A DNA stretch of 64,000 nt from Blautia sp. XA-2221 (GTDB taxonomy: Bacteria; Bacillota; Clostridia; Lachnospirales; Lachnospiraceae): contig NZ_JAJQXX010000004.1 in NCBI RefSeq assembly GCF_028767025.1, positions 1 through 64,000 on the forward strand, in the 5' to 3' direction. Shown piece after piece: positions 26,916-35,751 of the stretch (its first letter is position 1; the number at the start of each line of letters is the position of its first letter). A program made the position numbers and the translations under genes. The notes below the pieces were generated by a model. It saw only the letters and a list, made by a program, of their open reading frames with translations, did no database searches and was not told the origin of the DNA.

Positions 26916-27345
26916 CATTCTTTTTTAAACTTTATCCACAATGCAGAAAAAATCCCGAAAGAGAATTTCCTTTCTCTTCCGGGATTTTTTGTTATTTTCA
27001 TATGACAAACACTATAAGATGTATATCCTCACAGCTCACATACTATATGATGTAAGTTTGTTTATACTCACAAACTCTTTTTGATATTGTCAGATAATTA
27101 TTCTTTAAAACACCAAAATCACTCTTTTACACAAAATATTTACATGTATTTTCACATTGAAAAAGTCAATAGAAATCTGTTGTTTTTTGTCGTTTTTTGT
27201 ATTTTTATCATTATTAACCAAAACATCTGTTTCTTGTCTTTTTATGTAAATCAGGTATTCCACATGTTATTCATGTGGATAATGTGGATAACTTTGTGCA
27301 TAACTTGATTTTACAGGGTTTTCCACGTTTTCTCACAGTGGATAA
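26907..27345. other. Cluster of DnaA boxes in an AT-rich region
   Basis: Perfect DnaA boxes (TTATCCACA or its complement TGTGGATAA) lie at 26907-26915, 26932-26940, 27274-27282 and 27283-27291, with the accepted variant TGTGCATAA at 27295-27303 and an 8/9 match at 27337-27345. Three boxes are in the same orientation, spaced 0 and 3 bases apart. AT-rich DNA (about 27080-27260) precedes them. No dnaA, dnaN or rpmH is nearby. The 497 bases between ntpD and the NlpC/P60 gene contain no gene that I can support. Confidence 0.7.
26947..26990 (+). terminator. Rho-independent terminator of the V-ATPase operon
   Basis: AAAAAATCCCG and CGGGATTTTTT, extended by GAAAGAGAA/TTTCTCTTC, form a long stem with a T run, 31 bases after the ntpD stop. 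Confidence 0.92.
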
Positions 27346-27412
27346 CTTTTGTACAAAAATCCATACAATCCACATTTTTCGACAGGCTTTGTGCAATTTG
27401 CCAAAACCTCGA

Positions 27413-28054
27413 TTATTTCAGATAAGTTCCGACACCAGACGGTGTTTCAAAATCATAATCAGAGACTTTTATCCCTGATGCTGAGGTGCTGGCATGAATG
27501 ATTTTTTCATCTCCGATATACAAGCCTACATGATAAATATTACTTCCATAAAAAACAAGGTCCCCTACCTCGATATCACTGATTTCTTTTTTCTGTGAGG
27601 ATTCATACTGAGCCGCAGCCACTCTTGGCAATTCATACCCAAACTCTTTAAACACAGACATCATAAACCCTGAACAATCTGCGCCATTGGTAAGGCTTGT
27701 TCCGCCATATACATAGGGATTTCCCTCAAACTGCATGGCAAAGTCCACAATCTCCTGACGGTGCGCCACCCGCTCCTCTTCAGCCTTTCGCGCTTTTTCT
27801 TCTGCTGCTTTTTTTGCAGCTGCTCTGTCAGCCTCTTCCTTCAGTTTCTGGTATTCCTGGGCCTTTTCTTCAGCCTGAGCTACAATATCGTTTGCAATTT
27901 CACTGATATCACCTGTCTGATCATCTGCGCCGCCATCGGTAAACATTCCATCAAGCGCTTCCTCTCCGCTGGTAAAGTCTGCCGCCTGCACACCAACTGC
28001 CATTGTGATACTCATACAAACACTTAACATCACTGCTGCAATCTTTTTTATCAT
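27413..28054 (-). CDS. Secreted NlpC/P60 family peptidoglycan endopeptidase
   Basis: 213 residues. A signal peptide (about 1-25, ending VQAADF) is followed by a charged helical region (about 55-95, EKAQEYQKLKEEADRAAAKK) and a C-terminal NlpC/P60 domain. The catalytic Cys is in NGADCSGFMMSVF, His in YHVGLYIGDEKIIHAS. It should cleave D-Glu to diamino acid bonds in stem peptides. It has no separate cell-wall binding repeats; the helix may localise or restrain it. It is a single-gene unit. Confidence 0.92.
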   Translation of the reverse strand: MIKKIAAVMLSVCMSITMAVGVQAADFTSGEEALDGMFTDGGADDQTGDISEIANDIVAQAEEKAQEYQKLKEEADRAAAKKAAEEKARKAEEERVAHRQEIVDFAMQFEGNPYVYGGTSLTNGADCSGFMMSVFKEFGYELPRVAAAQYESSQKKEISDIEVGDLVFYGSNIYHVGLYIGDEKIIHASTSASGIKVSDYDFETPSGVGTYLK

Positions 28055-28260
28055 GGAAATCTCCTTTTTTATTCATCCTTGTTTTCAGCAGAAATGTCCC
28101 GATATCCGTCCCAAAACCAGAAACAGGCATCTCTGCGCTGCATACAGTTGCGTATGTTATCACAGAAATGCCTGTTTTGTCAAATTTTATTACGGAATGA
28201 TTACAATTTTATTCTTATTTTTAATAAAAAGGAGTCTTTCATATAGGAACCACATAGAAA

Positions 28261-28291
28261 GGGACAGCCTCTTTTCTCATAAGACTGTCCC
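28261..28291 (-). terminator. Hairpin downstream of the XRE regulator gene
   Basis: GGGACAG and CTGTCCC pair, extended by CTCTT/AAGA with a bulge. The minus-strand tail TTTCTA is weak. It lies about 45 bases past the XRE gene stop. Confidence 0.4.
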
Positions 28292-28335
28292 CTATTCCAT
28301 CCTGATCACTTTCGAAATCCCATAGATTCTGAACA

Positions 28336-28692
28336 TTACTTTTCCTCCAGATATTTATCCATAACTGACTGGAAGGCATAAAGAAACTCTCGTTCATTGG
28401 AGCTTAAAGATCTCTGCATTTCTATGATAAATGTTTTCTTATCTTTATCATTCAGCGGAATACAATCGCTGAGAAGTTCATTTGGCGTCGTGTCCAAAAT
28501 TTCACACAGCTGTATCAGAGTCTGAAGCGTACATGTCTTACGCCCATTTTCTATATTACTGTAATGTCCGTTTGAAACTCCCAGCTTTTCTGCAACATAC
28601 TCTTGCTTTAAATCTCTTTTATTTCGTATTTCTTTGATTTTCTGACCTATGAGATAATTATACTGTTTACTTTCCTGTCTGTTATACTCCAT
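28336..28692 (-). CDS. XRE-family helix-turn-helix regulator
   Basis: 118 residues. The HTH_3 domain spans about 12-70: GQKIKEIRNKRDLKQEYVAEKLGVSNGHYSNIENGRKTC, with LKQEYVAEKLGVS as the turn region. The C-terminal part (about 75-118) is helical, with RSLSSNEREFLYAF. No effector domain is evident. It is not next to an obvious toxin or phage gene. AGGAGA precedes the ATG. Targets are unknown. Confidence 0.85.
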   Translation of the reverse strand: MEYNRQESKQYNYLIGQKIKEIRNKRDLKQEYVAEKLGVSNGHYSNIENGRKTCTLQTLIQLCEILDTTPNELLSDCIPLNDKDKKTFIIEMQRSLSSNEREFLYAFQSVMDKYLEEK

Positions 28693-28848
28693 ACAATGTC
28701 TCCTTTTTATACCATTGTACGGAGTATAAGAAACAAATTTAAGTTTCTATAAGAAATATTTGTTGTCTATAAGAAACCTCATGTCTTCTTCTATTCATTC
28801 AATATGGAACTGTATAATACAGCCCCTCTTCTCCTTTACCTCTATCTC

Positions 28849-29556
28849 CTAGTAATCTTCCTCTGAATTTACATCCTCATCTACATAATCTTTTCTGGAA
28901 TCATCTGCCTCTCCACTATCCTGGGGCTCCTCATAATCAGAGGAATCATCGTAATCCTGAGAATTTTGCTGCATTTGCTGCTCATATTCATACAAAAAAC
29001 TTGGAGAAAAATATTCTATTCCATCACTATGTATATAAGTTGCAATATTCACTCCATCTTTCACATAATAATCCACATCTACATTCAGGCTCGTCCTGAG
29101 ACTACTGACACCAACCACCTCATTCGCCTCAATATCCACTTCTGCATTGCTGATATCAAAAGTCATTTCGTAAAAATTGCCGTCTGCCCCTGTCTCTATC
29201 GTCATTGATGTGTCATCATTAGTCATTACATTTCCACTGACATACTGCGTTTCATATTCTTCCTCTGCTTCGTTTCCTGATGAAGAATTACCCGAATTAT
29301 TTCCTGTCTGTGAGGAACTGCTGCTTCCGGACTGTGAACCGGAGCTGTTTTGAGAACCTGTATTGGAAGGTTTCGGTGTAGAGGTTGCCTTAGGCGTTGG
29401 CGTGGCAGTTGCTTTTGGAGCTGCAGTTGCTGTGGCTGCCGGACTTGGTGCAGTTGTAGGAGCTGGTGTGGATTCTTCTGTCAGTCCACATCCTGAAAAA
29501 CACATCATTGTCATTCCCAGTGCCAAAAATACTGCTGTGATTTTTTTATAATTCAT
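28849..29556 (-). CDS. Lipoprotein with a low-complexity linker, unknown function
   Basis: 235 residues. The signal peptide ends in a lipobox (FSGC, Cys23), so the protein is lipid-anchored. Residues about 30-95 are a low-complexity linker rich in Ala, Thr, Pro, then Ser, Gly, Asn. Residues about 98-190 form a small beta-rich domain (VSGNVMTNDDTSMTIETGADG...). The C-terminus is very acidic (DYDDSSDYEEPQDSGEADD). No family recognised. The alternating linker may vary in length between strains. Confidence 0.75.
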   Translation of the reverse strand: MNYKKITAVFLALGMTMMCFSGCGLTEESTPAPTTAPSPAATATAAPKATATPTPKATSTPKPSNTGSQNSSGSQSGSSSSSQTGNNSGNSSSGNEAEEEYETQYVSGNVMTNDDTSMTIETGADGNFYEMTFDISNAEVDIEANEVVGVSSLRTSLNVDVDYYVKDGVNIATYIHSDGIEYFSPSFLYEYEQQMQQNSQDYDDSSDYEEPQDSGEADDSRKDYVDEDVNSEEDY

Positions 29557-29817
29557 CTTCTTTTCCCCCTGTTATGCGAAATTATTATTTACGTTTATTA
29601 TATCTCTTTCTTTTTCCGTTCTGTAAAACCTGTTATAATCACGGTACTTATTGTAATAATTTCCATTCTGCTTACACGGCATTTTAAACAAGCTTCCATG
29701 GACAACGTGTACAATCATATAAATGTCTTTCGTTCTCACCTTTCCGGAAATTCATCTTTTATATTTAAACTTCCTGTGCTAAAATATTTATAAAATAATA
29801 CAAAGGAACTATCTGAT

Positions 29818-30462
29818 ATGACACCAATTCAAAAAGTAAAACAGATCATTCTTCTTATTTTTGGTCTGTCTGTGGCCCATCTGGGCGTAACCTTTTTTAT
29901 TCAGGCAAACCTGGGTACAGACCCTTTTAATGTTCTGGTGCAGGGAATTTTCCGAAGCGTTCCATGGCCGGATGCGCTTCACTGGACCCACGGACGCACC
30001 CATATGATGATCTGCTTCCTGATCATACTTACGCTGCTTTTTATTGACAAAAGCTATGTGCGGATCGGAACCATTATCTGTATGTTTTTGGGCGGTCCCA
30101 TTATTGATTTGTTCACAGCAGTACTTGGAAATTATATCAACAGCTCCCTCTCTTTGACCGTACGCATTTTTGTCCTTGTGGCAGGATGCATTATTCTTGC
30201 TCTGGGTATGACTATTGTTATCAAATCCGAAGCAGGAACAGGTCCTAATGACCTGGTAGCAATTGTGATCAGCGACAAAACTCACAAAGTGTTTGGCATT
30301 GTCCGAATTCTGACTGACTGCTTTTTTGTTGCAGCTGGTTTCCTCCTTGGCGGAACCTTCGGACTGGGGACGATTATCTGCGCCTTTCTTGTAGGACCGG
30401 TTGCTCAGATCTTTATGCCCTATTCTGAGCGTTTTTGCAAAAAAATACTTGAAAATCACTAA
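29818..30462 (+). CDS. YczE/YyaS/YitT family membrane protein
   Basis: 214 residues with five or six membrane helices. Typical features of the YczE group are the N-terminal LFGLSVAHLGVTFFIQANLGTDPFNVLVQG pattern (core ANLGTDPFNVL) and its partial repeat later (IKSEAGTGPNDLVAI). Transport function is suspected for the family but not proven. AAAGGAAC precedes the ATG. It is monocistronic, between divergent lipoprotein and convergent trxB genes. Confidence 0.85.
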   Translation: MTPIQKVKQIILLIFGLSVAHLGVTFFIQANLGTDPFNVLVQGIFRSVPWPDALHWTHGRTHMMICFLIILTLLFIDKSYVRIGTIICMFLGGPIIDLFTAVLGNYINSSLSLTVRIFVLVAGCIILALGMTIVIKSEAGTGPNDLVAIVISDKTHKVFGIVRILTDCFFVAAGFLLGGTFGLGTIICAFLVGPVAQIFMPYSERFCKKILENH

Positions 30463-30530
30463 GCACAGACCGTCAAACAAAGAATAGCATTTCTCTTTTG
30501 GCTTCTCAGATTTCTCTGAGAACCCTGTAT

Positions 30531-30564
30531 AAAAAACGACCACACATCATGTGCGGTCGTTTTT
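30531..30564. terminator. Bidirectional terminator between yczE-like and trxB
   Basis: ACGACCACAC and GTGCGGTCGT form a 10-bp stem with one mismatch and a 5-base loop, flanked by A6 and T5 runs. It could terminate both convergent transcripts. Confidence 0.85.
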
Positions 30565-30644
30565 CAGTGCTTTACTTCACATATTTAGTCTGCCTGACAG
30601 AGCGTATGACACTCATTCCTGTATCCGGCATATTGTTTCTGTTA

Positions 30645-31556
30645 TTATAAAAAACGTTCTGCTGAGATTACAGCATTTGCTCCGTCTGCCACGGCAGTCA
30701 CTACCTGCCGGAGCTGCTTGGTACGGATATCTCCTGCGGCAAAAATTCCCAGAACACTGGCAGCGCAATCTTCTCCGGCAGCAATATAGCCCCCTTCATC
30801 CAGTTTCACTAGCCCCCGGACCAGTTCCGTATTCGGAATAATTCCAACAGCAACAAAAACTCCCTCCAGAGAAATCTGCTGCTCTTCACCCGTCTTTTTA
30901 TTCTGAACCTTCAAGGCAGTCACTTTGTTTTCTCCCTCAATGGCAAGAGGTATGGTATCCCAGATTACTTCCACATTTTCACAGGCAAACAGTTTTTCCT
31001 GAAGAATTTTGTCTGCCCGAAGCGTATCTCTTCTGTGGATCACATAAACCTTTTTACAGGTTCGGGCAAGAAGGATCGCATCTTCCACAGCTACGTTTCC
31101 CCCTCCGATCACAGCAACTGTCTGATCCCGGAAAAAAGCCCCGTCACAGGTAGCGCAATAAGAAACTCCCATTCCCCCAAGCTCCTGTTCTCCCGGAATA
31201 TCCAGAGTTCTGTGAGCGGCTCCCATTGCAAGAATCAGAGTTTTTGCCCTGTATTCATTCTTGCGGGTACGGATAATCTTAATTCCCTCTTCCACCTCTA
31301 TGGATACTACATTTTCTCTTACCGGAGCCAGTCCGAATTTTTCCGCATGGGAAGCCATTGCCTCGCCCAGATCCAGTCCGTTGATCCCGGGCATTCCCGG
31401 ATAATTATCCACTTCATAGGTGTCTACGATCTGACCGCCCTGAGCAAACTTTTTTTCCAGCCACAATGTATGAAGCTGAGCCCTTGCCGCATAAATAGCT
31501 GCGCTGATTCCGGCCGGACCTGCTCCCAATATGGCTAAATCATATATTTCCGACAT
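30645..31556 (-). CDS. trxB: Thioredoxin reductase
   Basis: NAD(P)H-dependent flavoprotein that reduces thioredoxin. 303 residues: FAD-binding GAGPAG at 11-16, the redox pair Cys134-Ala-Thr-Cys137, the nucleotide-binding GGGNVAVEDA at 151-160 and the C-terminal FAD motif GIFAAGDIR. The start is preceded by GGAGG. No thioredoxin gene is adjacent; some low-molecular-weight relatives use other partners such as ferredoxin, which cannot be excluded. Confidence 0.93.
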   Translation of the reverse strand: MSEIYDLAILGAGPAGISAAIYAARAQLHTLWLEKKFAQGGQIVDTYEVDNYPGMPGINGLDLGEAMASHAEKFGLAPVRENVVSIEVEEGIKIIRTRKNEYRAKTLILAMGAAHRTLDIPGEQELGGMGVSYCATCDGAFFRDQTVAVIGGGNVAVEDAILLARTCKKVYVIHRRDTLRADKILQEKLFACENVEVIWDTIPLAIEGENKVTALKVQNKKTGEEQQISLEGVFVAVGIIPNTELVRGLVKLDEGGYIAAGEDCAASVLGIFAAGDIRTKQLRQVVTAVADGANAVISAERFL

Positions 31557-31680
31557 GATATCTTCCTCCGTTTCCCAGTATTTATTCTGATTTTATTTAC
31601 TTTAATCTTTTTTTCAGTGTAGCATACATTTATATTTTTTCCAATAAGATAGTAAAAACACTCTTGCCAGGAGTATTTCT

Positions 31681-33447
31681 ATGCCTGCATTTCTGCGCAG
31701 ATACAAAAAAGCTTTTTTTATCATTGCCTCGTTATTCTTTATTCTTCTCTCCGGTGTGGGGATCGGTTATTTTTCCAACCATGTCTGGTCTGAAAACGGA
31801 AAATTTGAAGCCTTCTGCAGGGAACTGTTTGAAAAGGAAGTTTCCGAAAATATGCTGACTCTTCACTACTCTCTTGCCCATCCGGAAAAAGAAGGAATTT
31901 CCCGCCCTGCTCCTGTTCTCGGCAATATCAGCACTGATATGTCTGATACATACAAAACCTGTGAAAAATATCTGGAAAAATTAAAGTCTTTTTCAACCCA
32001 TAAACTTTCCCGTGAAAATCAGATCACTCTTGATATGCTTCTTCTGTATTTTCACACACAGTGTTCCCTCAAAGGACACGAGCTTCTGGAAGAAATACTT
32101 TCCCCCAGCCTGGGAACTCAGGCCCAGCTCCCTGTTCTTCTTGCAGAATACGCATTTTATGAGGATCAGGATATTACAGATTACCTGAATCTTCTTTCTT
32201 CTGTCAAGCCATATTTTCAGAGTATCCTGGAGTTTGAAAAACAAAAATCACAGGCCGGATTTTTTATGAGCGATACCACTCTGGACAGGATTCTCATGCA
32301 GTGCAAAGCGTTTATAAAAGATCCTGATTCCAACTATATGCTGGAGGTTTTTGCCCGGAAACTGGAAGATTACGGAAAGTTTTCTCCACAAGATCAGGAA
32401 AAGCTTTTGACTGCTCACGAAAAAATCCTGAAATCTCAGGTTCTTCCCGCCTATCAGCTTCTCATTCAGGAACTGGAATCACTTCGCGGAACAGGAGTGT
32501 CCAGCCGTGGACTTGCCCATTTTCCAGGTGGAAAAGAATATTATGAATATCTTCTGAAAAGTCAGGTGGGATCCTATGCATCTGTTGCCGACATAGAAAA
32601 AAGACTTTTGTCACAGCTTTCCACAGATTTTAAAGCAATGCAGCTTCTGCTTCACAAAAACCCTGCTCTCATTGAGAATCTGCGGCAAAATCCGGTAATT
32701 TTTTCGTCTGACCCGGAGCAGATCCTTCAAAAACTCAGCCAGTGTATCACTGAAGATTTCCCGAAACCGCCGTCTGCTCCTTATGAGATTCTTTACGTAC
32801 ATGAATCCATGGAAGATTATCTGAGTCCTGCCTTTTATCTGACACCGCCTTTAGATACCGGAGTCCCTAATGTAATTTATATTAACCGTTCAGGCCGTCA
32901 CTCCGGACCGGAACTGGTTTCTACTCTTGCTCACGAAGGCTTTCCGGGGCATCTCTATCAGACAATCTCTTTTGCCTCCTGCCAGCCGGAAGATATCCGT
33001 TATCTGATCTCATGCGGCGGTTATGTAGAGGGATGGGCAACCTACGTGGAATCCTGCCTTCCCTCCTATGCAGAGAATTTAATAAAGGACAGTGATGCGG
33101 AAAATCTTTCCTCTCTGTACTGGCTAAACAGAAGTGTGAATCTCTGCATTTATTCGCTTCTGGATATCGGTATTCATGAACATGGATGGAATCAAAACCA
33201 GACAGCCCGGTTCCTCCGTGTTTTTGGTATCCAAAAAACAGATGTTATACAGGAAATCTATCAGTATATCGTGGAAACTCCTGCCAACTACCTGAAATAT
33301 TACTGGGGATATCTGAATTTTCTTGATCTGAGAGAAATGCAGAAAAAAGAACTTGGAGAAAATTTTGATTTAAAACTTTTTCACAGAAAGATCCTGGAAA
33401 TCGGCCCTGTTCCGTTTCCGGTTCTGTATAAATATATGGCACAGTAA
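31681..33447 (+). CDS. DUF885 family protein, predicted membrane-anchored metallopeptidase
   Basis: 588 residues with an N-terminal signal anchor (about 10-30, KAFFIIASLFFILLSGVGIG). The rest is helical with the DUF885 metal motif HEGFPGH at 418-424 and a downstream EGWATYVES that supplies a further Glu. Family members are thought to be zinc peptidases, but few have been tested. The protein should face the outside. AGGAG precedes the ATG. It is monocistronic and converges on the MarR gene. Confidence 0.85.
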   Translation: MPAFLRRYKKAFFIIASLFFILLSGVGIGYFSNHVWSENGKFEAFCRELFEKEVSENMLTLHYSLAHPEKEGISRPAPVLGNISTDMSDTYKTCEKYLEKLKSFSTHKLSRENQITLDMLLLYFHTQCSLKGHELLEEILSPSLGTQAQLPVLLAEYAFYEDQDITDYLNLLSSVKPYFQSILEFEKQKSQAGFFMSDTTLDRILMQCKAFIKDPDSNYMLEVFARKLEDYGKFSPQDQEKLLTAHEKILKSQVLPAYQLLIQELESLRGTGVSSRGLAHFPGGKEYYEYLLKSQVGSYASVADIEKRLLSQLSTDFKAMQLLLHKNPALIENLRQNPVIFSSDPEQILQKLSQCITEDFPKPPSAPYEILYVHESMEDYLSPAFYLTPPLDTGVPNVIYINRSGRHSGPELVSTLAHEGFPGHLYQTISFASCQPEDIRYLISCGGYVEGWATYVESCLPSYAENLIKDSDAENLSSLYWLNRSVNLCIYSLLDIGIHEHGWNQNQTARFLRVFGIQKTDVIQEIYQYIVETPANYLKYYWGYLNFLDLREMQKKELGENFDLKLFHRKILEIGPVPFPVLYKYMAQ

Positions 33448-33448
33448 T

Positions 33449-33472
33449 TATGGGGGTTCAACGCCCCCATAT
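33449..33472. terminator. Bidirectional terminator between the DUF885 and MarR genes
   Basis: TATGGGGG and CCCCCATA form a perfect 8-bp stem with an 8-base loop, starting right after the DUF885 stop. A T run follows on the plus strand. Confidence 0.85.
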
Positions 33473-33477
33473 ACTTT

Positions 33478-33921
33478 TTATTCATCTCTGTAATTTCTGA
33501 AAAAATCCTGCAGATGGCTCAGAGCTTTTGTCAGAGCTTCTGTTTCCTGCCTGTCAAGTCCCTTCAGAACTGACATTACCATCCGTTCGTGGAACATACG
33601 ATGATGATGATATGCCTTTTTACCCTTTTCCGAAAGGGAAACAAGAACAACCCGCCTGTCTTCTTCACTTCTGCCCCGATTGATATAGCCTTTTTTTACC
33701 AGATGATTTACAGCTATTGTCAAAGTTCCTACCGTAACGGAAAGATCCTTCGCTATTGCGGACATGCTCCTTGGATTCCGGATTCCCACAGCCTCTATTA
33801 CATGCATATCATTTACAGAAATATCCTTATATTCTGAGGTAATCAGAGCTCTCTCCTCAATGTCCATAATTTCATTAAACAAGTTCACCAGAACGTCATT
33901 TACCGTTTCAACAGAATTCAT
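33478..33921 (-). CDS. MarR family transcriptional regulator
   Basis: 147 residues from the ATG at 33921, which has AAAGGAGG six bases upstream; an in-frame longer form to 33999 has no such site. The winged helix is at about 45-105: MSAIAKDLSVTVGTLTIAVNHLVKKGYINRGRSEEDRRVVLVSL, with the wing DRR motif. The sequence resembles FabT-type regulators of fatty acid synthesis, but no fab genes adjoin it, so I leave the name blank. Divergent from capA-like. Confidence 0.85.
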   Translation of the reverse strand: MNSVETVNDVLVNLFNEIMDIEERALITSEYKDISVNDMHVIEAVGIRNPRSMSAIAKDLSVTVGTLTIAVNHLVKKGYINRGRSEEDRRVVLVSLSEKGKKAYHHHRMFHERMVMSVLKGLDRQETEALTKALSHLQDFFRNYRDE

Positions 33922-34073
33922 AGCTGCCTCCTTTCCCTGTTCTTTCTTTATTATACCCCAAACCCGTTCCCGTACAAAGCTTTTTTTGCAACTGTTCACA
34001 GGTTATATCCTGAAACATACCGATTAAAATGTCATCACCAAAGGGGACACTTTCTCTGTAATTGCAGCTGCAC

Positions 34074-34103
34074 TTGTCAAAAGTACGCTTTTTTTGCTAT
34101 AAT
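34074..34103 (+). promoter_or_regulatory. Sigma-A promoter of the capA-like gene
   Basis: TTGTCA (34074-34079), 18 bp and TATAAT (34098-34103), about 40 bases before the start at 34144. Confidence 0.75.
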
Positions 34104-34143
34104 AAAAAAGAAAATATACGAAATAAATATGAAGGAATCTGTC

Positions 34144-35673
34144 ATGAAAAAAAATAAAAATATACCGCTTAATCTCAGAGAAAAAAGCAATTCCCGGATT
34201 GCATTTTTCTGCTCTGTGGCAGTTCTGGTCATTCTGGTCATACTTTTTCGCCAGCTTGACTATAATCTGATACAGAAGCCTGCAGATACTGCCAAAAAAG
34301 AAGCTGCCATAAAAAAAGCCGAAGCAGAAAAAAAGGCCAATACTCCTGAAATATCTACTGCCACCGTTATTGCAGTAGGAGACAATCTTTACCATGGAAG
34401 TCTGATAGAATCCGGTCAGTATGAGTCCGGATCATGGAATTATGAGCATATTTACGAGAACGTTAAAGATGAGATCCAGGCCGCCGATATTGCTATGGTC
34501 GATCAGGAAACCGTGTTTACCACAGACCACAGCGCAGTCAGCTCCTACCCCTCCTTTGCCACACCTACAGAAGTAGGAGATGCTCTGATGGCAGCCGGCT
34601 TTGACGTCATTGAATCAGCCACCAATCACATTGACGACTATGGCCCTGATTACATAGAACAGACTCTGGATTTCTGGAAAACCAATTATCCTGAAACTCC
34701 TATACTTGGCATCCATCCCAGCCAGGAAGATGCAGATACTGTAAAAACAGTGGAAGTAAACGGGATCAAAATTGCTTTTCTTGACTACACCTACGGAACC
34801 AACAATGGTGATTATGTAGACGGAAAAGATTATATGATCGATATTTTTGAAAAAAGTAAAGTTGCTTCTATGATCCAGAAAGCAAAGGAAAACAGTGACT
34901 GCCTTATCTTTGTTGCCCACTGGGGAAAAGAAGATGAAACCATGCCTACGGAATACCAGAAACAGTGGGCTGCATTTCTGATGGAACAGGGCGTTGATGT
35001 TGTAATTGGCGGTCATCCTCATGTGCTTCAGCCATATGGACGCATGTCTGACGATAATGGAAATGAAATGCTGATTTTTTATTCTCTTGGCAACTTTGTT
35101 TCCACCCAGCAGGAACTTCCGGAGCTTCTGGAAGGAATGGCCGGTTTTACCATCCAAAAATCTGTGCTTAAAGGAAAAACAACTGTAGAAATTCTGGATG
35201 CCACAGTAAAACCTATGGTTATGCATTATAATAAAGATGAGGGCGTATTCGGTCCGTATATGCTGGAAGACTACACCGAAGATCTGGCATCTCAGCACGG
35301 TGTACGGGACATTATCGGCGATGAATTCACACTGGATAATCTCCGTAAAAAATTTAATGAAATCATGTCCATGAATGTGGAACCTTCCACCAGGACCAAT
35401 CTCCTTGACGTTTCTTTTGACTACGAGCTGAACATGACAGACTCTAAAGGAAATTATGTGGAGGATACCTGGTCTGTCAGCTCCGACCAATATTATGAAC
35501 AGCTTGGAAATCCTGATAATACCTCTTCTGGAGATACTGACGAGGATTCCGGCGACAATTCAGACGGGGATTCCGATACCTATGATAATGGTTCCGGTGA
35601 TTACTCTGAAGGAACTGAAGATGATGGCTATGATGACGGTTCCGGTGATTATAACTCCGACTATGAAGGATAA
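34144..35673 (+). CDS. CapA-like metallophosphatase-fold protein, membrane anchored
   Basis: 509 residues from the ATG at 34144, which has AAGGA upstream. One membrane helix at about 20-40 (ffcsvavlvilvilf) is followed by a Lys/Ala-rich stalk, then the PGA_cap domain (about 75-400): VGDNLYHGSL, DQETVFT, ESATNHIDDYG, VAHWGKEDE and VIGGHPHVLQPYG supply the metal ligands. CapA proteins take part in poly-gamma-glutamate capsule assembly, but many relatives have no cap operon, as here. The last 50 residues are a highly acidic Asp/Gly/Ser tail. Function beyond the fold is uncertain. Confidence 0.85.
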   Translation: MKKNKNIPLNLREKSNSRIAFFCSVAVLVILVILFRQLDYNLIQKPADTAKKEAAIKKAEAEKKANTPEISTATVIAVGDNLYHGSLIESGQYESGSWNYEHIYENVKDEIQAADIAMVDQETVFTTDHSAVSSYPSFATPTEVGDALMAAGFDVIESATNHIDDYGPDYIEQTLDFWKTNYPETPILGIHPSQEDADTVKTVEVNGIKIAFLDYTYGTNNGDYVDGKDYMIDIFEKSKVASMIQKAKENSDCLIFVAHWGKEDETMPTEYQKQWAAFLMEQGVDVVIGGHPHVLQPYGRMSDDNGNEMLIFYSLGNFVSTQQELPELLEGMAGFTIQKSVLKGKTTVEILDATVKPMVMHYNKDEGVFGPYMLEDYTEDLASQHGVRDIIGDEFTLDNLRKKFNEIMSMNVEPSTRTNLLDVSFDYELNMTDSKGNYVEDTWSVSSDQYYEQLGNPDNTSSGDTDEDSGDNSDGDSDTYDNGSGDYSEGTEDDGYDDGSGDYNSDYEG

Positions 35674-35690
35674 GAAGCTTAGACGCATAA

Positions 35691-35740
35691 AAAAACTGCT
35701 ACGGATTTTGTTTTTCAAAACAATTTCCACAGCAGTTTTT
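35691..35740. terminator. Bidirectional terminator between capA-like and tatD
   Basis: AAAAACTGCT and AGCAGTTTTT pair exactly, extended by GG...CC and TTTTG/CAAAA inner pairing. A and T runs flank both sides. Confidence 0.88.
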
Positions 35741-35751
35741 TATATATTATT

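Noticed and set aside
26907-27345. Chromosomal replication origin
   Set aside because: Boxes and AT-rich DNA are suggestive, but dnaA, dnaN, rpmH and other usual origin neighbours are absent and strand bias gives no clear switch. Reported as a DnaA-box cluster instead.
28336-28692. Phage or toxin-antitoxin repressor
   Set aside because: A stand-alone XRE regulator with no partner toxin, integrase or phage gene nearby.
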